A stretch of DNA of 64,000 bases from SIG454 sp045578465 (GCA_045578465.1 JAZNKJ010000016.1:5142-69141), one strand, 5' to 3'; positions 41,976 to 50,057 are shown, counted from the first letter of the stretch. The notes: a model not told the origin generated them from the sequence alone. Translations and numbers: made by a program.

Positions 41976-42000
41976 CTTATTTTAAAAATGGGTATATAAT
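41972..42000 (+). promoter_or_regulatory. Promoter of serC-serA
   Basis: TTGACT (41972-41977), 17 bp, TATAAT (41995-42000). The -35 overlaps the stop of the preceding gene. Confidence 0.8.
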
Positions 42001-42060
42001 ATAAAGAATGTTAATATATTTATATGCATATTATATGTTTAAATAAGGAGAGGTAGAAAA

Positions 42061-43140
42061 ATGAGCAGAGTTTATAATTTCTCAGCAGGCCCTTCAATGC
42101 TTCCTATTGAGGTCCTTGAAAGAGCACAAAAGGAGATGCTTGATTGTAATGGTAGCGGTCAGTCCGTTATGGAAATGAGCCACCGCTCTAAAGAATATCA
42201 GGCAATAATCGATAAGACAGAAGCAACCCTTAGAAAGATTATGGGAATTCCTGAAAACTATAAGGTTTTATTTCTCCAAGGCGGTGCTTCAACACAGTTT
42301 GCTATGGTTCCTCTTAACTTCGGAACAAAGAACAAAAAGGCAGACTATGTTACAACAGGCGTATGGTCTAAAAAGGCTATGGCAGAAGCTAAGAGATATA
42401 TCACAGTTAATGAGGTTGCATCCAGCGCTGATAAGACATTCTCTTATATTCCTGACTTAGATGCGTCTATGTTCTCTGATGATGCTGACTATGTTCATAT
42501 TACATACAACAACACAATCTACGGAACAAGATATACATCTGTTCCTGAAACAAAAGCTCCAATCGTTGCAGATATGTCTTCAATGATTTGCTCTGAGGTT
42601 GTTGATGTTAATAAGTTCGGTATGATTTATGCAGGGGCGCAGAAGAATATGGGTCCTGCGGGTGTTACAATCGTTATCGTTCGTGACGATATGATTGGTG
42701 AAGTTAACGAAATAACACCAACAATGCTTAAATATGAAACTCACATTGAAAACGGTTCAATGTTCAACACTCCTCCAACATACGGTATCTATATCTGCGG
42801 TCTTGTTTGCGAGTGGATTGACAATATGGGCGGCGTTGCTGCTATGCAGAAAGTAAACGAAGAAAAGGCAAAGATGCTTTATGACTACCTTGACAATTCT
42901 TCAATGTTTAAAGGCACAGTAGTTCCAAAAGACCGTTCACTTATGAATGTTCCGTTTATCACAGGAAACGATGAGCTTGACGCTAAGTTCGTTGCTGAAT
43001 CTAAGGCAGCCGGCTTTGTTAATATCAAGGGCCACAGATCAGTTGGCGGTATGAGAGCAAGTATCTATAACGCTATGCCAATCGAAGGCGTTAAAGCCCT
43101 TATCGACTTTATGAAGAAGTTCGAAATGGAAAATAAGTAA
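42061..43140 (+). CDS. serC: Phosphoserine aminotransferase
   Basis: A 359-aa class V aminotransferase that makes O-phosphoserine from 3-phosphohydroxypyruvate. Seen: YNFSAGPSMLPIEVLE, MEMSHRSKEY, LFLQGGASTQFAMVP (PLP phosphate), the PLP lysine in MIYAGAQKNMGPAGVT (~198) and GHRSVGGMRASIYNA at the C-terminus. AGGAGAGG lies before the ATG. serA follows 16 bp downstream; serB may be one of the HAD enzymes elsewhere. Confidence 0.97.
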   Translation: MSRVYNFSAGPSMLPIEVLERAQKEMLDCNGSGQSVMEMSHRSKEYQAIIDKTEATLRKIMGIPENYKVLFLQGGASTQFAMVPLNFGTKNKKADYVTTGVWSKKAMAEAKRYITVNEVASSADKTFSYIPDLDASMFSDDADYVHITYNNTIYGTRYTSVPETKAPIVADMSSMICSEVVDVNKFGMIYAGAQKNMGPAGVTIVIVRDDMIGEVNEITPTMLKYETHIENGSMFNTPPTYGIYICGLVCEWIDNMGGVAAMQKVNEEKAKMLYDYLDNSSMFKGTVVPKDRSLMNVPFITGNDELDAKFVAESKAAGFVNIKGHRSVGGMRASIYNAMPIEGVKALIDFMKKFEMENK

Positions 43141-43156
43141 TTGGAGGCAGTTTCAA

Positions 43157-44317
43157 ATGTTTAAAATTCAGACACTTAATAAAATCGCAAAGATAGGTCT
43201 TGATAACTTAGACGAGAAATATACTTGTGCAGACGAGATTGAAAATCCTGACGGTATAATTCTCAGAAGCTTTAATATGCACGAAATGGAGCTTCCACAG
43301 AGCCTTAAAGCTGTTGCAAGAGCAGGCGCAGGCGTAAACAATATCCCGATTGAAAAGTGCAGCGAACAGGGAATTGTTGTTTTCAACACACCCGGTGCTA
43401 ACGCAAACGCAGTTAAGGAACTTGTTATTGCAGGTCTTCTCCTTGCATCAAGAAAAATCGTTCAGGGTGCAAACTGGGCAAAGACTTTAATCGGCGAGGG
43501 CGAAAATGTTGGTAAGCTTGTTGAAAAAGGCAAGTCAAACTTTGCAGGTCCTGAAATTATGGGCAAAACTCTCGGTATTATCGGTCTTGGCGCTATCGGT
43601 GTTAAGGTTGCCAATGCGGCTCATGCCCTTGGAATGAATGTTATAGCTTATGACCCATTCTTATCCGTTGAAGCGGCTTGGAATGTTACAAGAGCGGCTA
43701 AAAAAGCACTCTCTCTTGACGATATTTATGCAAACAGCGATTATATTTCCGTTCATATCCCTGCAAACAAGGATACAAAGGGAATGTTCAATGATGAAGC
43801 ATTTGCAAAAATGAAGAAAGGCGCAAGACTCCTAAACTTCTCAAGAGGCGAGCTTGTTTGCGATGATGCAGTTGAGAAAGCATTAGCTGACGGAACACTC
43901 GCGGCTTATGTAACTGACTTTGCAACAGAACAGCTCTTAAAGAACGAGAATGTTATTTCTCTTCCTCACTTAGGAGCTTCAACTCCTGAAAGTGAAGATA
44001 ACTGCGCTGTTATGGCGGCTATGGAGATTAAGGATTATCTTGAAAACGGTAATATAACTAACTCCGTAAACTTCCCTGCTGTTAATATGGGACAGGTAAG
44101 CGGCGACAGAATTGCTGTTATTCATAAGAATATTCCATCAATGCTTACTCAGATTTCTGATGTTTTCTCTCAGGACGGAGTTAATATCGACAATATGACA
44201 AGCAAGAGCCGTGGAGACTATGCCTACACAATGCTTGACGCTGCGTCTTGCACAGATAAGCTCTTAGAGGATATTAAGGCAATTGACGGAGTTATAAAGG
44301 TTAATCTTTATAAATAG
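43157..44317 (+). CDS. serA: D-3-phosphoglycerate dehydrogenase with ACT domain
   Basis: The 386-aa protein contains the substrate domain (VARAGAGVNNIPIEKC, NTPGANANAVKEL), the NAD-binding core (KTLGIIGLGAIGVKVANAAHALGMNV, ~135-160), the catalytic His in LPHLGASTPESEDNC (~275) and a C-terminal ACT domain (~315-386; VIHKNIPSMLTQISDVF) for serine feedback. It starts the serine pathway, with SerC as the next enzyme. Only 10 bp separate its stop from the 5' end of RNase P RNA. Confidence 0.96.
   Translation: MFKIQTLNKIAKIGLDNLDEKYTCADEIENPDGIILRSFNMHEMELPQSLKAVARAGAGVNNIPIEKCSEQGIVVFNTPGANANAVKELVIAGLLLASRKIVQGANWAKTLIGEGENVGKLVEKGKSNFAGPEIMGKTLGIIGLGAIGVKVANAAHALGMNVIAYDPFLSVEAAWNVTRAAKKALSLDDIYANSDYISVHIPANKDTKGMFNDEAFAKMKKGARLLNFSRGELVCDDAVEKALADGTLAAYVTDFATEQLLKNENVISLPHLGASTPESEDNCAVMAAMEIKDYLENGNITNSVNFPAVNMGQVSGDRIAVIHKNIPSMLTQISDVFSQDGVNIDNMTSKSRGDYAYTMLDAASCTDKLLEDIKAIDGVIKVNLYK
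44283..44314 (+). promoter_or_regulatory. Possible rnpB promoter inside serA
   Basis: TTGACG (44283-44288) and TTTATA/TATAAA (44307-44314) with 18-20 bp spacing lie in the last codons of serA. It is weak; processing of a serA-rnpB transcript is an alternative. Confidence 0.35.
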
Positions 44318-44327
44318 TTTTTAAATT

Positions 44328-44669
44328 CAGTTGGTTGGACGGTCGCGGGCATAAGGAGTAATCCTGTGCGTGAGGAAAGTCCGAGCTTCATAGGGCAGGG
44401 TGCAAGGTAACACCTTGTGAAGGCGACTTCAAGGAAAGTGCAACAGAAATATACCGCCACGAAAGTGGTAAGGGTGGAAAGGCGAGGTAAGAGCTCACCC
44501 ACAGCATGGCGACTTGCTGATGATGTAAACCCCACTCGAAGCAACACCTGATAGAGGAGGCTAAGTCGGCCCGACATCTCCCGGGAAGGTGGCTTAAGAT
44601 ACGCAGTGATGCGTATATTAGATAGATGACCGTCTTAAATGACAAAACTCGGCTTACAGACCGACTGAT
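44328..44669 (+). ncRNA. rnpB: RNase P RNA
   Basis: The catalytic RNA of RNase P. Conserved blocks are visible in order: GAGGAAAGTCCGAGC (P4/J3-4 5' side), ATAGGGCAGGGTGC, GAAAGTGCAACAGAAA, the central GGTAAGAGCTCACC, GATGTAAACCCC, GAAGCAA and the 3' ACTCGGCTTACAGACCGACTG. The helix P1 pairs CAGTTGG (44328) with CCGACTG (44661-44667). About 340 nt. Its 3' 41 bases belong to a 55-bp direct repeat recurring at 45349. Confidence 0.93.
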
Positions 44670-44681
44670 TATTTTAAAAAT
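44627..44681 (+). repeat. 55-bp direct repeat, copy 1 (rnpB 3' end; putative attL)
   Basis: Identical base for base to 45349-45403 (offset 722). It includes the last ~41 nt of the functional rnpB and a short tail ATTATTTTAAAAAT. Confidence 0.95.
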
Positions 44682-44715
44682 AATGAGCTGTGACACTTCT
44701 ATCACAGCTCATTAT
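44680..44715. terminator. Hairpin at the end of rnpB and of the 44732 gene
   Basis: A perfect 14-bp stem (44680-44693, 44702-44715) with an 8-nt loop. On the minus strand it is followed by TTTTTAAAAT, so it terminates the convergent gene best. Confidence 0.75.
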
Positions 44716-44731
44716 GGCTTAAATGGATATT

Positions 44732-45154
44732 TTATTTTTTAGCTCCATGGAATCTATTCCAACAGAGTTCTAATACTTCGTTAATTAAATCATGATTCTC
44801 TAGTAAATATGGGCGGGCAGGGGAAAATTTATCAAAGTAATATGCGGATAGCTCTTCTATGCTCAAAGTTGGTTTATTTTCTAAAACGGCCATAAAACTA
44901 TGATAAAGATTGATCTCCCCATGAGTTACCAAAGTAATAACAAACTGTTTTGCTTCATTAGAAAGGGCGTTAAGGTATTTGAAATTATCATGCGATGCAT
45001 GGCGGTTAGCGAGGACAATGTTTTTTCTTATAAATGTAGCGACAGTTTCGAAATCCGAGTGTAAAATTTTCTGTTGCTCAGGAGAACAATTTTTCCAAAT
45101 ACGATTTAGAGCTTTCCATTCAATCGTGTTTTTTATTGTATCGTTTCTTTCCAT
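44732..45154 (-). CDS. Hypothetical protein carried between the rnpB repeats
   Basis: A 140-aa protein starting MERNDTIKNTIEWKALNRIW, with AAGGAGG 8 nt before the ATG at 45154. It looks soluble and alpha-helical (SNEAKQFVITLVTHGEINLYHSF, HDLINEVLELCWNRFHGAKK), with no signal peptide and no family that I recognise. It is the only gene within the 722-bp segment bounded by the 55-bp repeats, so it is probably cargo of a mobile or once-mobile element. Start and RBS are convincing; function is unknown. Confidence 0.7.
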   Translation of the reverse strand: MERNDTIKNTIEWKALNRIWKNCSPEQQKILHSDFETVATFIRKNIVLANRHASHDNFKYLNALSNEAKQFVITLVTHGEINLYHSFMAVLENKPTLSIEELSAYYFDKFSPARPYLLENHDLINEVLELCWNRFHGAKK

Positions 45155-45348
45155 ACATATAGCCTCCTTAAAAAAGTGAAAAAGCAACTAGGTATTATGT
45201 TTATAGAAATTAGTATAGCATAGTTTGATTACTTTGGCAAGCGGGATTTTTCTTGACTTTTAATGAGGAATTTATAATATTAAAAGAGTGTGAAGCTGGT
45301 CGAAAAGCCTAAGGGCATTTTGATTGTCTTAATGGCGTTTTTATTCTT

Positions 45349-45403
45349 TGACCGTCTTAAATGACAAAACTCGGCTTACAGACCGACTGATTATTTTAAA
45401 AAT
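45349..45403 (+). repeat. 55-bp direct repeat, copy 2 (displaced rnpB 3' end; putative attR)
   Basis: Exact copy of 44627-44681. It is a partial rnpB 3' end without the rest of the RNA, directly followed by an intrinsic terminator. Confidence 0.95.
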
Positions 45404-45404
45404 T

Positions 45405-45430
45405 AAGGGATGCTTTTGCATCCCTTTTTT
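45405..45430 (+). terminator. Terminator, probably the original one of rnpB
   Basis: AAGGGATGC/GCATCCCTT stem (45405-45413, 45418-45426) with TTTT loop and T-run. Confidence 0.9.
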
Positions 45431-45431
45431 G

Positions 45432-45460
45432 TTGACTTTATTTTTATGAATTGGTATAAT
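45432..45460 (+). promoter_or_regulatory. Promoter of the PspC-domain gene
   Basis: TTGACT (45432-45437), 17 bp, TATAAT (45455-45460) with extended TGG. Confidence 0.85.
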
Positions 45461-45497
45461 TAAGAAAGAATAAGGAATTGATTTTGGAGGGAATGTT

Positions 45498-45689
45498 ATG
45501 AAAAAGAAACTTTATAAATCAGCAGTTGAAAAGAAAATCTCAGGGGTATGCGGCGGAATAGCCGAATACTTTGAAATTGATGTTACAATCGTTCGCCTTG
45601 CTTGGGCGCTTTTTACCGTCCTCGGCGGCTCAGGGATAATTGCGTATATTATTGCGGCCCTCGTTATGCCTGAATATAAAGGAGAATAA
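45498..45689 (+). CDS. PspC-domain membrane protein
   Basis: The 63-aa protein MKKKLYKSAVEKKISGVCGG is a stand-alone PspC domain: ISGVCGGIAEYFEIDVTIVRLAWALFTVLGGSG followed by one TM helix ending in ALVMPEYK. PspC proteins act in envelope stress. TTGGAGGG precedes the ATG. It is monocistronic or linked to the YbaK-like gene 70 bp downstream. Confidence 0.92.
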   Translation: MKKKLYKSAVEKKISGVCGGIAEYFEIDVTIVRLAWALFTVLGGSGIIAYIIAALVMPEYKGE

Positions 45690-45716
45690 CTTTTAAGCCA
45701 GTCTTGACACGAACTT

Positions 45717-45723
45717 TGTCGAA
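45717..45723. promoter_or_regulatory. Candidate Spo0A box
   Basis: TGTCGAA, embedded in TTTGTCGAAAA, 37 bp before the ATG of the deacylase gene. It matches the 0A-box core; chance is not excluded. Confidence 0.3.
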
Positions 45724-45759
45724 AAAGTTAGGAAGAAAAATTTGCAGGGGTTTTGAATT

Positions 45760-46248
45760 ATGAATAAACAGGGAATTTATGATTTATTAATACAGAAAAA
45801 TATCTGGCACGAGATAACTGAACACGAAGCGGTTTATAATATGGTTGACCTTTCAGATGTTGAGATGCCTTATCCTGAGTATGAAGCTAAAAATCTCTTT
45901 GTTCGAGATGATAAGAAACGAAATTATTATCTTATTACCGTTAAAGGCGATAAGAGAGTGGATTTGAAAGAGTTTCGCAGGAATAATGATACACGGCCAT
46001 TGTCTTTTGCTTCGGCGGAAGATTTGATGGATATTATGGGATTGTTTCCCGGTGCAGTCACACCGCTCGGTTTATTAAACGATACAGAATGTAAAGTGAC
46101 TTTGTTTTTAGATGATGATTTTATGGATGGATTAGGTTTAATCGGCGTGCATCCGAATGACAATACTGCTACAGTCTGGATAAAAACAAATGACTTGATA
46201 AGCCTAATCCGACAGCACGGAAGCACAGTGAATTTAGTTAGCCTATAA
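45760..46248 (+). CDS. YbaK/ProX-type aminoacyl-tRNA deacylase
   Basis: A 162-aa trans-editing domain protein related to ProX/PrdX, which hydrolyses misacylated Ala-tRNA(Pro). Seen: EHEAVYNMVDLSD, AKNLFVRDDKKRNYYLITVKGDKRVDLKEFR with the conserved lysine (~65), PGAVTPLGLLND and GVHPNDNTATVWI. The G-x-x-P-F/L-G text is typical. A 70-bp gap to the PspC gene contains a possible Spo0A box; the RBS (CAGGGG) is modest. Confidence 0.9.
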   Translation: MNKQGIYDLLIQKNIWHEITEHEAVYNMVDLSDVEMPYPEYEAKNLFVRDDKKRNYYLITVKGDKRVDLKEFRRNNDTRPLSFASAEDLMDIMGLFPGAVTPLGLLNDTECKVTLFLDDDFMDGLGLIGVHPNDNTATVWIKTNDLISLIRQHGSTVNLVSL

Positions 46249-46323
46249 ATTAAACAAATTCCAATTTGTCTGAATGTTTTTAGTTACAACTTAATACGAA
46301 CTCATAAAAACAGGAGGGAGAAA

Positions 46324-47322
46324 ATGAAGAATATACTTTTAATAACAACAGGCGGGACACTTGCTTGCAATGAAACTGAAAACGGACTTGCTCCCTCTCT
46401 TAGCGCAGAGGAGATTTTATCCTATATTCCCGAGGCAGAGGGAATATGCCATATTGAGCCTTTATATGTGTCAAATATTGACAGCACAAATGTAACCATA
46501 TCTCATTGGCAGAAAACGGTTAAAGCCATAGAAGAAAACTATGATAAGTTTGACGGTTTTGTTATAGCCCACGGGACAGACACCCTTGCCTATACCGCAT
46601 CGGCTCTTTCCTATATGATTCAAAACAGCCCAAAGCCCATAGTTCTCACAGGCTCTCAAAAGCCAATAAAGGAAAAGGACACAGATGCAAAAGGAAATCT
46701 TTTGGACAGCCTTATATATGCATCAGACGACAATTCTTATGGAGTAAGTGTTGTGTTTGACGGAAAAGTTATTGCAGGGACAAGGGCGAGAAAGGAACGC
46801 TCAAAAAGTTTTAATGCCTTTTCAAGCATCAACCACCCGTATAAAGCAACCATAGAAAAGGGCGAAATCAAGAGAAACTTCCCTGAGATAAAACCGCAGG
46901 GGAAAACAGAATTTTTCTATAATATGAGCGACAGTATTTGCACTCTCAAATTCACGCCCAATATGAAACCCCAGATACTTTCCTATCTCTTTAAAAACTA
47001 TGATTGCCTGATTTTTGAGAGCTTTGGGGTGGGTGGAATTCCTGACTATCTTTTAGAGACATTTTATGAAGAGATGCAAAAGCCGTCCGAGAAGATAAAG
47101 TGCATTGTTATAACAACTCAGATTGCAAACGAGGGCAGTGATATGGAAATATACGCCGTTGGCAAAAAGGTTAAGGAAGAATTTAAGCTTATAGAAACTT
47201 ATGATATGAACTTTGAGGCGGCATACACCAAGCTTATGTGGATTTTGGGAAGCGGAGAGACGGATTACGAAAAAATCCGCGAGAAGTTTTATTCTCCAAT
47301 AAACTATGATATTATGAAATAA
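46324..47322 (+). CDS. ansA: Type I L-asparaginase
   Basis: A 332-aa asparaginase hydrolysing asparagine to aspartate and ammonia. The two catalytic threonine motifs are ITTGGTLACNE (~10) and AHGTDTLAYTASAL (~81-94), with the lysine in LTGSQKPIKEKDTDAKGN. No signal peptide, so it is cytoplasmic. AGGAGGGAG precedes the ATG, and apbE follows 16 bp downstream. Confidence 0.94.
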   Translation: MKNILLITTGGTLACNETENGLAPSLSAEEILSYIPEAEGICHIEPLYVSNIDSTNVTISHWQKTVKAIEENYDKFDGFVIAHGTDTLAYTASALSYMIQNSPKPIVLTGSQKPIKEKDTDAKGNLLDSLIYASDDNSYGVSVVFDGKVIAGTRARKERSKSFNAFSSINHPYKATIEKGEIKRNFPEIKPQGKTEFFYNMSDSICTLKFTPNMKPQILSYLFKNYDCLIFESFGVGGIPDYLLETFYEEMQKPSEKIKCIVITTQIANEGSDMEIYAVGKKVKEEFKLIETYDMNFEAAYTKLMWILGSGETDYEKIREKFYSPINYDIMK

Positions 47323-47338
47323 AAAAGGAGGCTCTGCT

Positions 47339-48292
47339 ATGAAGAAAATCAAAACAGTTTTAATTGCCTTAATGGTAGTCTTTATTCTTGCAGGGCTATA
47401 CCTTGCCACAAACCGAGAAAAAGAGTTCTCAAAAACGGAATTTCTTCTTGACACAACCTGCTCGCTAACTTTCTACGGCAAAGACAGCAAAGAGGCAACG
47501 GAGACAGTTTTTGAGGAAATAAAGCGCATTGAAGACCTTATGAGTATGTATAATGAAACCTCGGATGTTTATCGGATAAACAACGCGAAAGCGGGGGAGG
47601 AAATATCCGTTTCCCCTGATACCTACGAGGTTTTACGGACTGCGCAGGAAATTGCAAAGGAAAGCGGAGGCGCTTTTGATATAACCATTGCCCCCTTAAC
47701 AACCCTCTGGAACTTCACGGCGGAAACCCCAAAAGTTCCAACAGAAGAAGAAATTAAGGAATGCCTTAACTTTGTAGGCTATGAAAATATTATTTTAAAG
47801 GATGGTAAGGTCATAAAGAAAAAAGCCGAAACCCAGATTGACCTTGGGGGAATTGCAAAAGGCTATGCAGGGGACAGGGCAAAAGCGGTTGCGGAAAAGT
47901 TTAACTTAACAGGCGGAATTATTGACCTTGGAGGAAACATTATCTGCTTTGGAGAAAATCCGAAAAGCGAATATAAAATATGGAGAGTGGGAATTCAAAT
48001 TCCTTTTTCTCCAACGGGGACTTATGAAAAAACCATTGATATAAAAAAGGGTGCCGTTGTTACCAGCGGAAACTATCAGAGATATTTTGAAAAGGACGGG
48101 GAAATCTATCATCATATTATAGACCCCAAAACGGGCTATCCCCATAAGGCAGACTATGACAGCGTTACGGTGGCTATGGAAAGCTCCCTTATTGCTGACT
48201 GCCTTGCGACAGCGGTTTTTGTTACGGGGGACGAAGAACTTTTAGATAAATATCAGGGAGAGGTATATTTTGAAAAGGCTTTTAAAGAATAA
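47339..48292 (+). CDS. apbE: FAD:protein FMN transferase (ApbE)
   Basis: A 317-aa exported flavin transferase that attaches FMN covalently to Ser/Thr of proteins such as RnfG/RnfD or NqrC. An N-terminal membrane anchor (~5-24) lacks a lipobox cysteine. Family motifs are ESGGAFDITIAPLTTLWNF, IDLGGIAKGYAGDRA, GGIIDLGGNI and YHHIIDPKTGYPH. AGGAGG precedes the ATG. The next gene starts inside its 3' end (23-bp overlap). No Rnf genes are in the window. Confidence 0.94.
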   Translation: MKKIKTVLIALMVVFILAGLYLATNREKEFSKTEFLLDTTCSLTFYGKDSKEATETVFEEIKRIEDLMSMYNETSDVYRINNAKAGEEISVSPDTYEVLRTAQEIAKESGGAFDITIAPLTTLWNFTAETPKVPTEEEIKECLNFVGYENIILKDGKVIKKKAETQIDLGGIAKGYAGDRAKAVAEKFNLTGGIIDLGGNIICFGENPKSEYKIWRVGIQIPFSPTGTYEKTIDIKKGAVVTSGNYQRYFEKDGEIYHHIIDPKTGYPHKADYDSVTVAMESSLIADCLATAVFVTGDEELLDKYQGEVYFEKAFKE

Positions 48293-49121
48293 ATATTTCG
48301 TTCTTGCAGTTATAATTTTCATAGCGTCCTTTATCCATAACGCAGGGAAAGAAGAAATTTCTTCAAGGCAGGACGGCGAAATGCGGGTGCATTTCATTGA
48401 TGTTGGAGAGGGAGACGCTACTTTTGTTGAATTCCCCGATGGAAAGACTATGCTTGTTGACGCAGGAGAGGACGGAGAGGATGTTCTTAGCTATATCCAA
48501 AAGTGCGGAGCGGAAAAGATTGATTTCTTAGTTGGAACTCATCCTCATTCCGACCATATAGGCGGACTTGAAACCGTTATAAGAAATATGGAAATCGGCA
48601 GTGTTTATATGCCAAAGGTTACTCATAACACGGCGACCTTTGAAGATTTGCTCTTTTCCATAAAAGAAAAGGGACTTATGATAAACCCTACACAAAAAGG
48701 GGATATTATTTACGAAACCGATGGACTTTTGGTTGAGGTTTTATCTCCGAAAGACAGGAAATATGACAATCTTAATAATTACAGCGTGGTTTTGAAAATC
48801 GCTTATGGCGACACAGCATTTTTGCTGACAGGAGATGCGGAAGCAGAGATTTTAGACGGGATTTATGCAAAAGATATAGATGTTTTGAAAGTGCCTCATC
48901 ACGGGGCGACTTCTTCTCTCAGCGAGGTCTTTTTGGATAGGACTTCTCCGGGGGTTGCGGTCATTTCCGTAGGGGAGGGCAATCAATACGGACATCCGCA
49001 TGATGCCACCCTTGATGCGTATAAAAAACGAAACACAGCAATTTTCAGAACGGACAAAAACGGAAGGGTTATTGCCACAAGCGACGGCGTGAGCGTAACA
49101 GTAAAGGGGGAGAGAGAATGA
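48270..49121 (+). CDS. ComEC/Rec2-like metallo-beta-lactamase-fold hydrolase
   Basis: A 283-aa exported hydrolase with one N-terminal TM (~8-22) and an MBL domain: VHFIDVGEGDATFVEFPDGKTMLVDAG, GTHPHSDHIGGLE (HxHxDH), LLTGDAE and KVPHHGATSSLSEVF. It matches the hydrolase domain at the end of ComEC without the channel. The start is a TTG at 48270 with GGGAGAGG 7 nt upstream, overlapping apbE by 23 bp. It is translationally coupled (ATGA) to a DUF3006 gene, a common pairing. Confidence 0.88.
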   Translation: MKRLLKNKYFVLAVIIFIASFIHNAGKEEISSRQDGEMRVHFIDVGEGDATFVEFPDGKTMLVDAGEDGEDVLSYIQKCGAEKIDFLVGTHPHSDHIGGLETVIRNMEIGSVYMPKVTHNTATFEDLLFSIKEKGLMINPTQKGDIIYETDGLLVEVLSPKDRKYDNLNNYSVVLKIAYGDTAFLLTGDAEAEILDGIYAKDIDVLKVPHHGATSSLSEVFLDRTSPGVAVISVGEGNQYGHPHDATLDAYKKRNTAIFRTDKNGRVIATSDGVSVTVKGERE

Positions 49122-49315
49122 AATTCACAGTTGACAGAATAGAAGGGGATTTCGCAGTTGTTATAACTGAGGATAAAAGAAAATTTGATATGCCCCTTGA
49201 ACTTTTGTCTCCTTGTAAAGAGGGGGATGTTTTCAGCATTTCAAAGGATGAGGAAGAAACAAAGCTTCGGGGAGAGAGAATTGAAAAGCTCGCCCATGAG
49301 CTTTGGAGCAAATAG
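49118..49315 (+). CDS. DUF3006 domain protein
   Basis: The 65-aa protein MKFTVDRIEGDFAVVITEDK is a stand-alone DUF3006 (small OB/SH3-like beta protein): FAVVITEDKRKFDMPLELLSP and GDVFSISKDEEET. It overlaps the MBL hydrolase gene by 4 nt (ATGA). DUF3006 genes frequently follow ComEC-type MBL genes; the function is not known. Confidence 0.88.
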   Translation: MKFTVDRIEGDFAVVITEDKRKFDMPLELLSPCKEGDVFSISKDEEETKLRGERIEKLAHELWSK

Positions 49316-49334
49316 AATAGGACTTGCAAAATTA

Positions 49335-49373
49335 AAAAGACACCTGCATATATAAAATATGGAGGTGTCTTTT
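49335..49373 (+). promoter_or_regulatory. Hairpin burying the sigK ribosome binding site
   Basis: AAAAGACACCT (49335-49345) pairs with AGGTGTCTTTT (49363-49373); above a G-G mismatch, CATAT (49347-49351) pairs with ATATG (49357-49361). The 3' arm is the sigK RBS and the GTG start follows at once. It may also terminate the upstream operon. Confidence 0.75.
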
Positions 49374-50057
49374 GTGTTTGAAGCAATAGAAGCTTTATTT
49401 AAACCGCTGATGATGCTTCTCTCCTTTATTCAGGGGGCAAATTCTTTTCCGCGCCCCTTAAATGCCAAAGAGGAGAGGGAATATCTTGAAAAGATGAAAG
49501 CGGGGGATAAGGAGGCAAGAGATAAGCTTATTGAACATAATTTAAGGCTTGTTGCCCATGTCTCAAAGAAATATTCAGGAGCGGTATCGGACAGTGAAGA
49601 CCTTATATCAATCGGGACAATCGGTCTTATTAAGGGGATAACAAGCTTTGATTCATCAAAAGGGGTACGGCTTGCGACCTATGCCGCGAGGTGCATTGAA
49701 AACGAAATCCTGATGCTTATGCGAAACAAAAAGAAAACCCAGAGTGAGGTTTCCTTAAATGACCCAATCGGGACAGACAAAGAGGGAAACCAGATATACT
49801 TAATTGATGTTCTAAAAAGCGACGGAGGCGAGGTTTTTGATGAGATACAACAAAGAGCCCATATAAAACAGCTTTATAAAAATATCAAGACAGAGCTTAC
49901 GGAAAGGGAGAGGCTTATAATAAACCTCCGCTACGGCTTAATTGACGGCAAAAATCATACCCAACACGAAATCGCTGACCGTCTTGGGATTTCCCGCTCT
50001 TATGTTTCAAGAATTGAGAAAAAGGCGGTAGGAAAGCTGAAAAGGGGGATAGAATAA
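49374..50057 (+). CDS. sigK: Sporulation sigma factor SigK
   Basis: The 227-aa sigma-70 factor matches the late mother-cell sigma K. Conserved text: EHNLRLVAHVSKKYSG, SEDLISIGTIGLIKGITSFDSSKGVRLATYAARCIENEILM (region 2) and HEIADRLGISRSYVSRIEKKAVGKLK (region 4). A ~20-residue hydrophobic pro-sequence (FEAIEALFKPLMMLLSFIQG) precedes, as in Bacillus pro-sigma K. The gene is uninterrupted, i.e. no skin element. GTG at 49374 is chosen because GGAGGTG lies 6 nt upstream; the ATG at 49359 is inside that RBS arm. Confidence 0.93.
   Translation: MFEAIEALFKPLMMLLSFIQGANSFPRPLNAKEEREYLEKMKAGDKEARDKLIEHNLRLVAHVSKKYSGAVSDSEDLISIGTIGLIKGITSFDSSKGVRLATYAARCIENEILMLMRNKKKTQSEVSLNDPIGTDKEGNQIYLIDVLKSDGGEVFDEIQQRAHIKQLYKNIKTELTERERLIINLRYGLIDGKNHTQHEIADRLGISRSYVSRIEKKAVGKLKRGIE

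Larger units (their letters stand above)
44682..45403. mobile_element. Putative 722-bp element inserted at the rnpB 3' end
   Basis: The span from the end of repeat copy 1 to the end of copy 2. Copy 2 abuts a good terminator (45405-45430) that would have been the original rnpB terminator, so the segment looks inserted between rnpB and its terminator. No integrase or transposase is present. Bases 45155-45348 hold no further ORF of note; an AT-rich TTGACT (45254)/TAATAT-like region and GGTCGAAAAGCC are the only marks. Confidence 0.6.

Noticed and set aside
45155..45348. Possible additional gene or integrase fragment inside the rnpB element
   Set aside because: No frame of useful length with a start and RBS; only AT-rich promoter-like text. 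Nothing resembles a recombinase.
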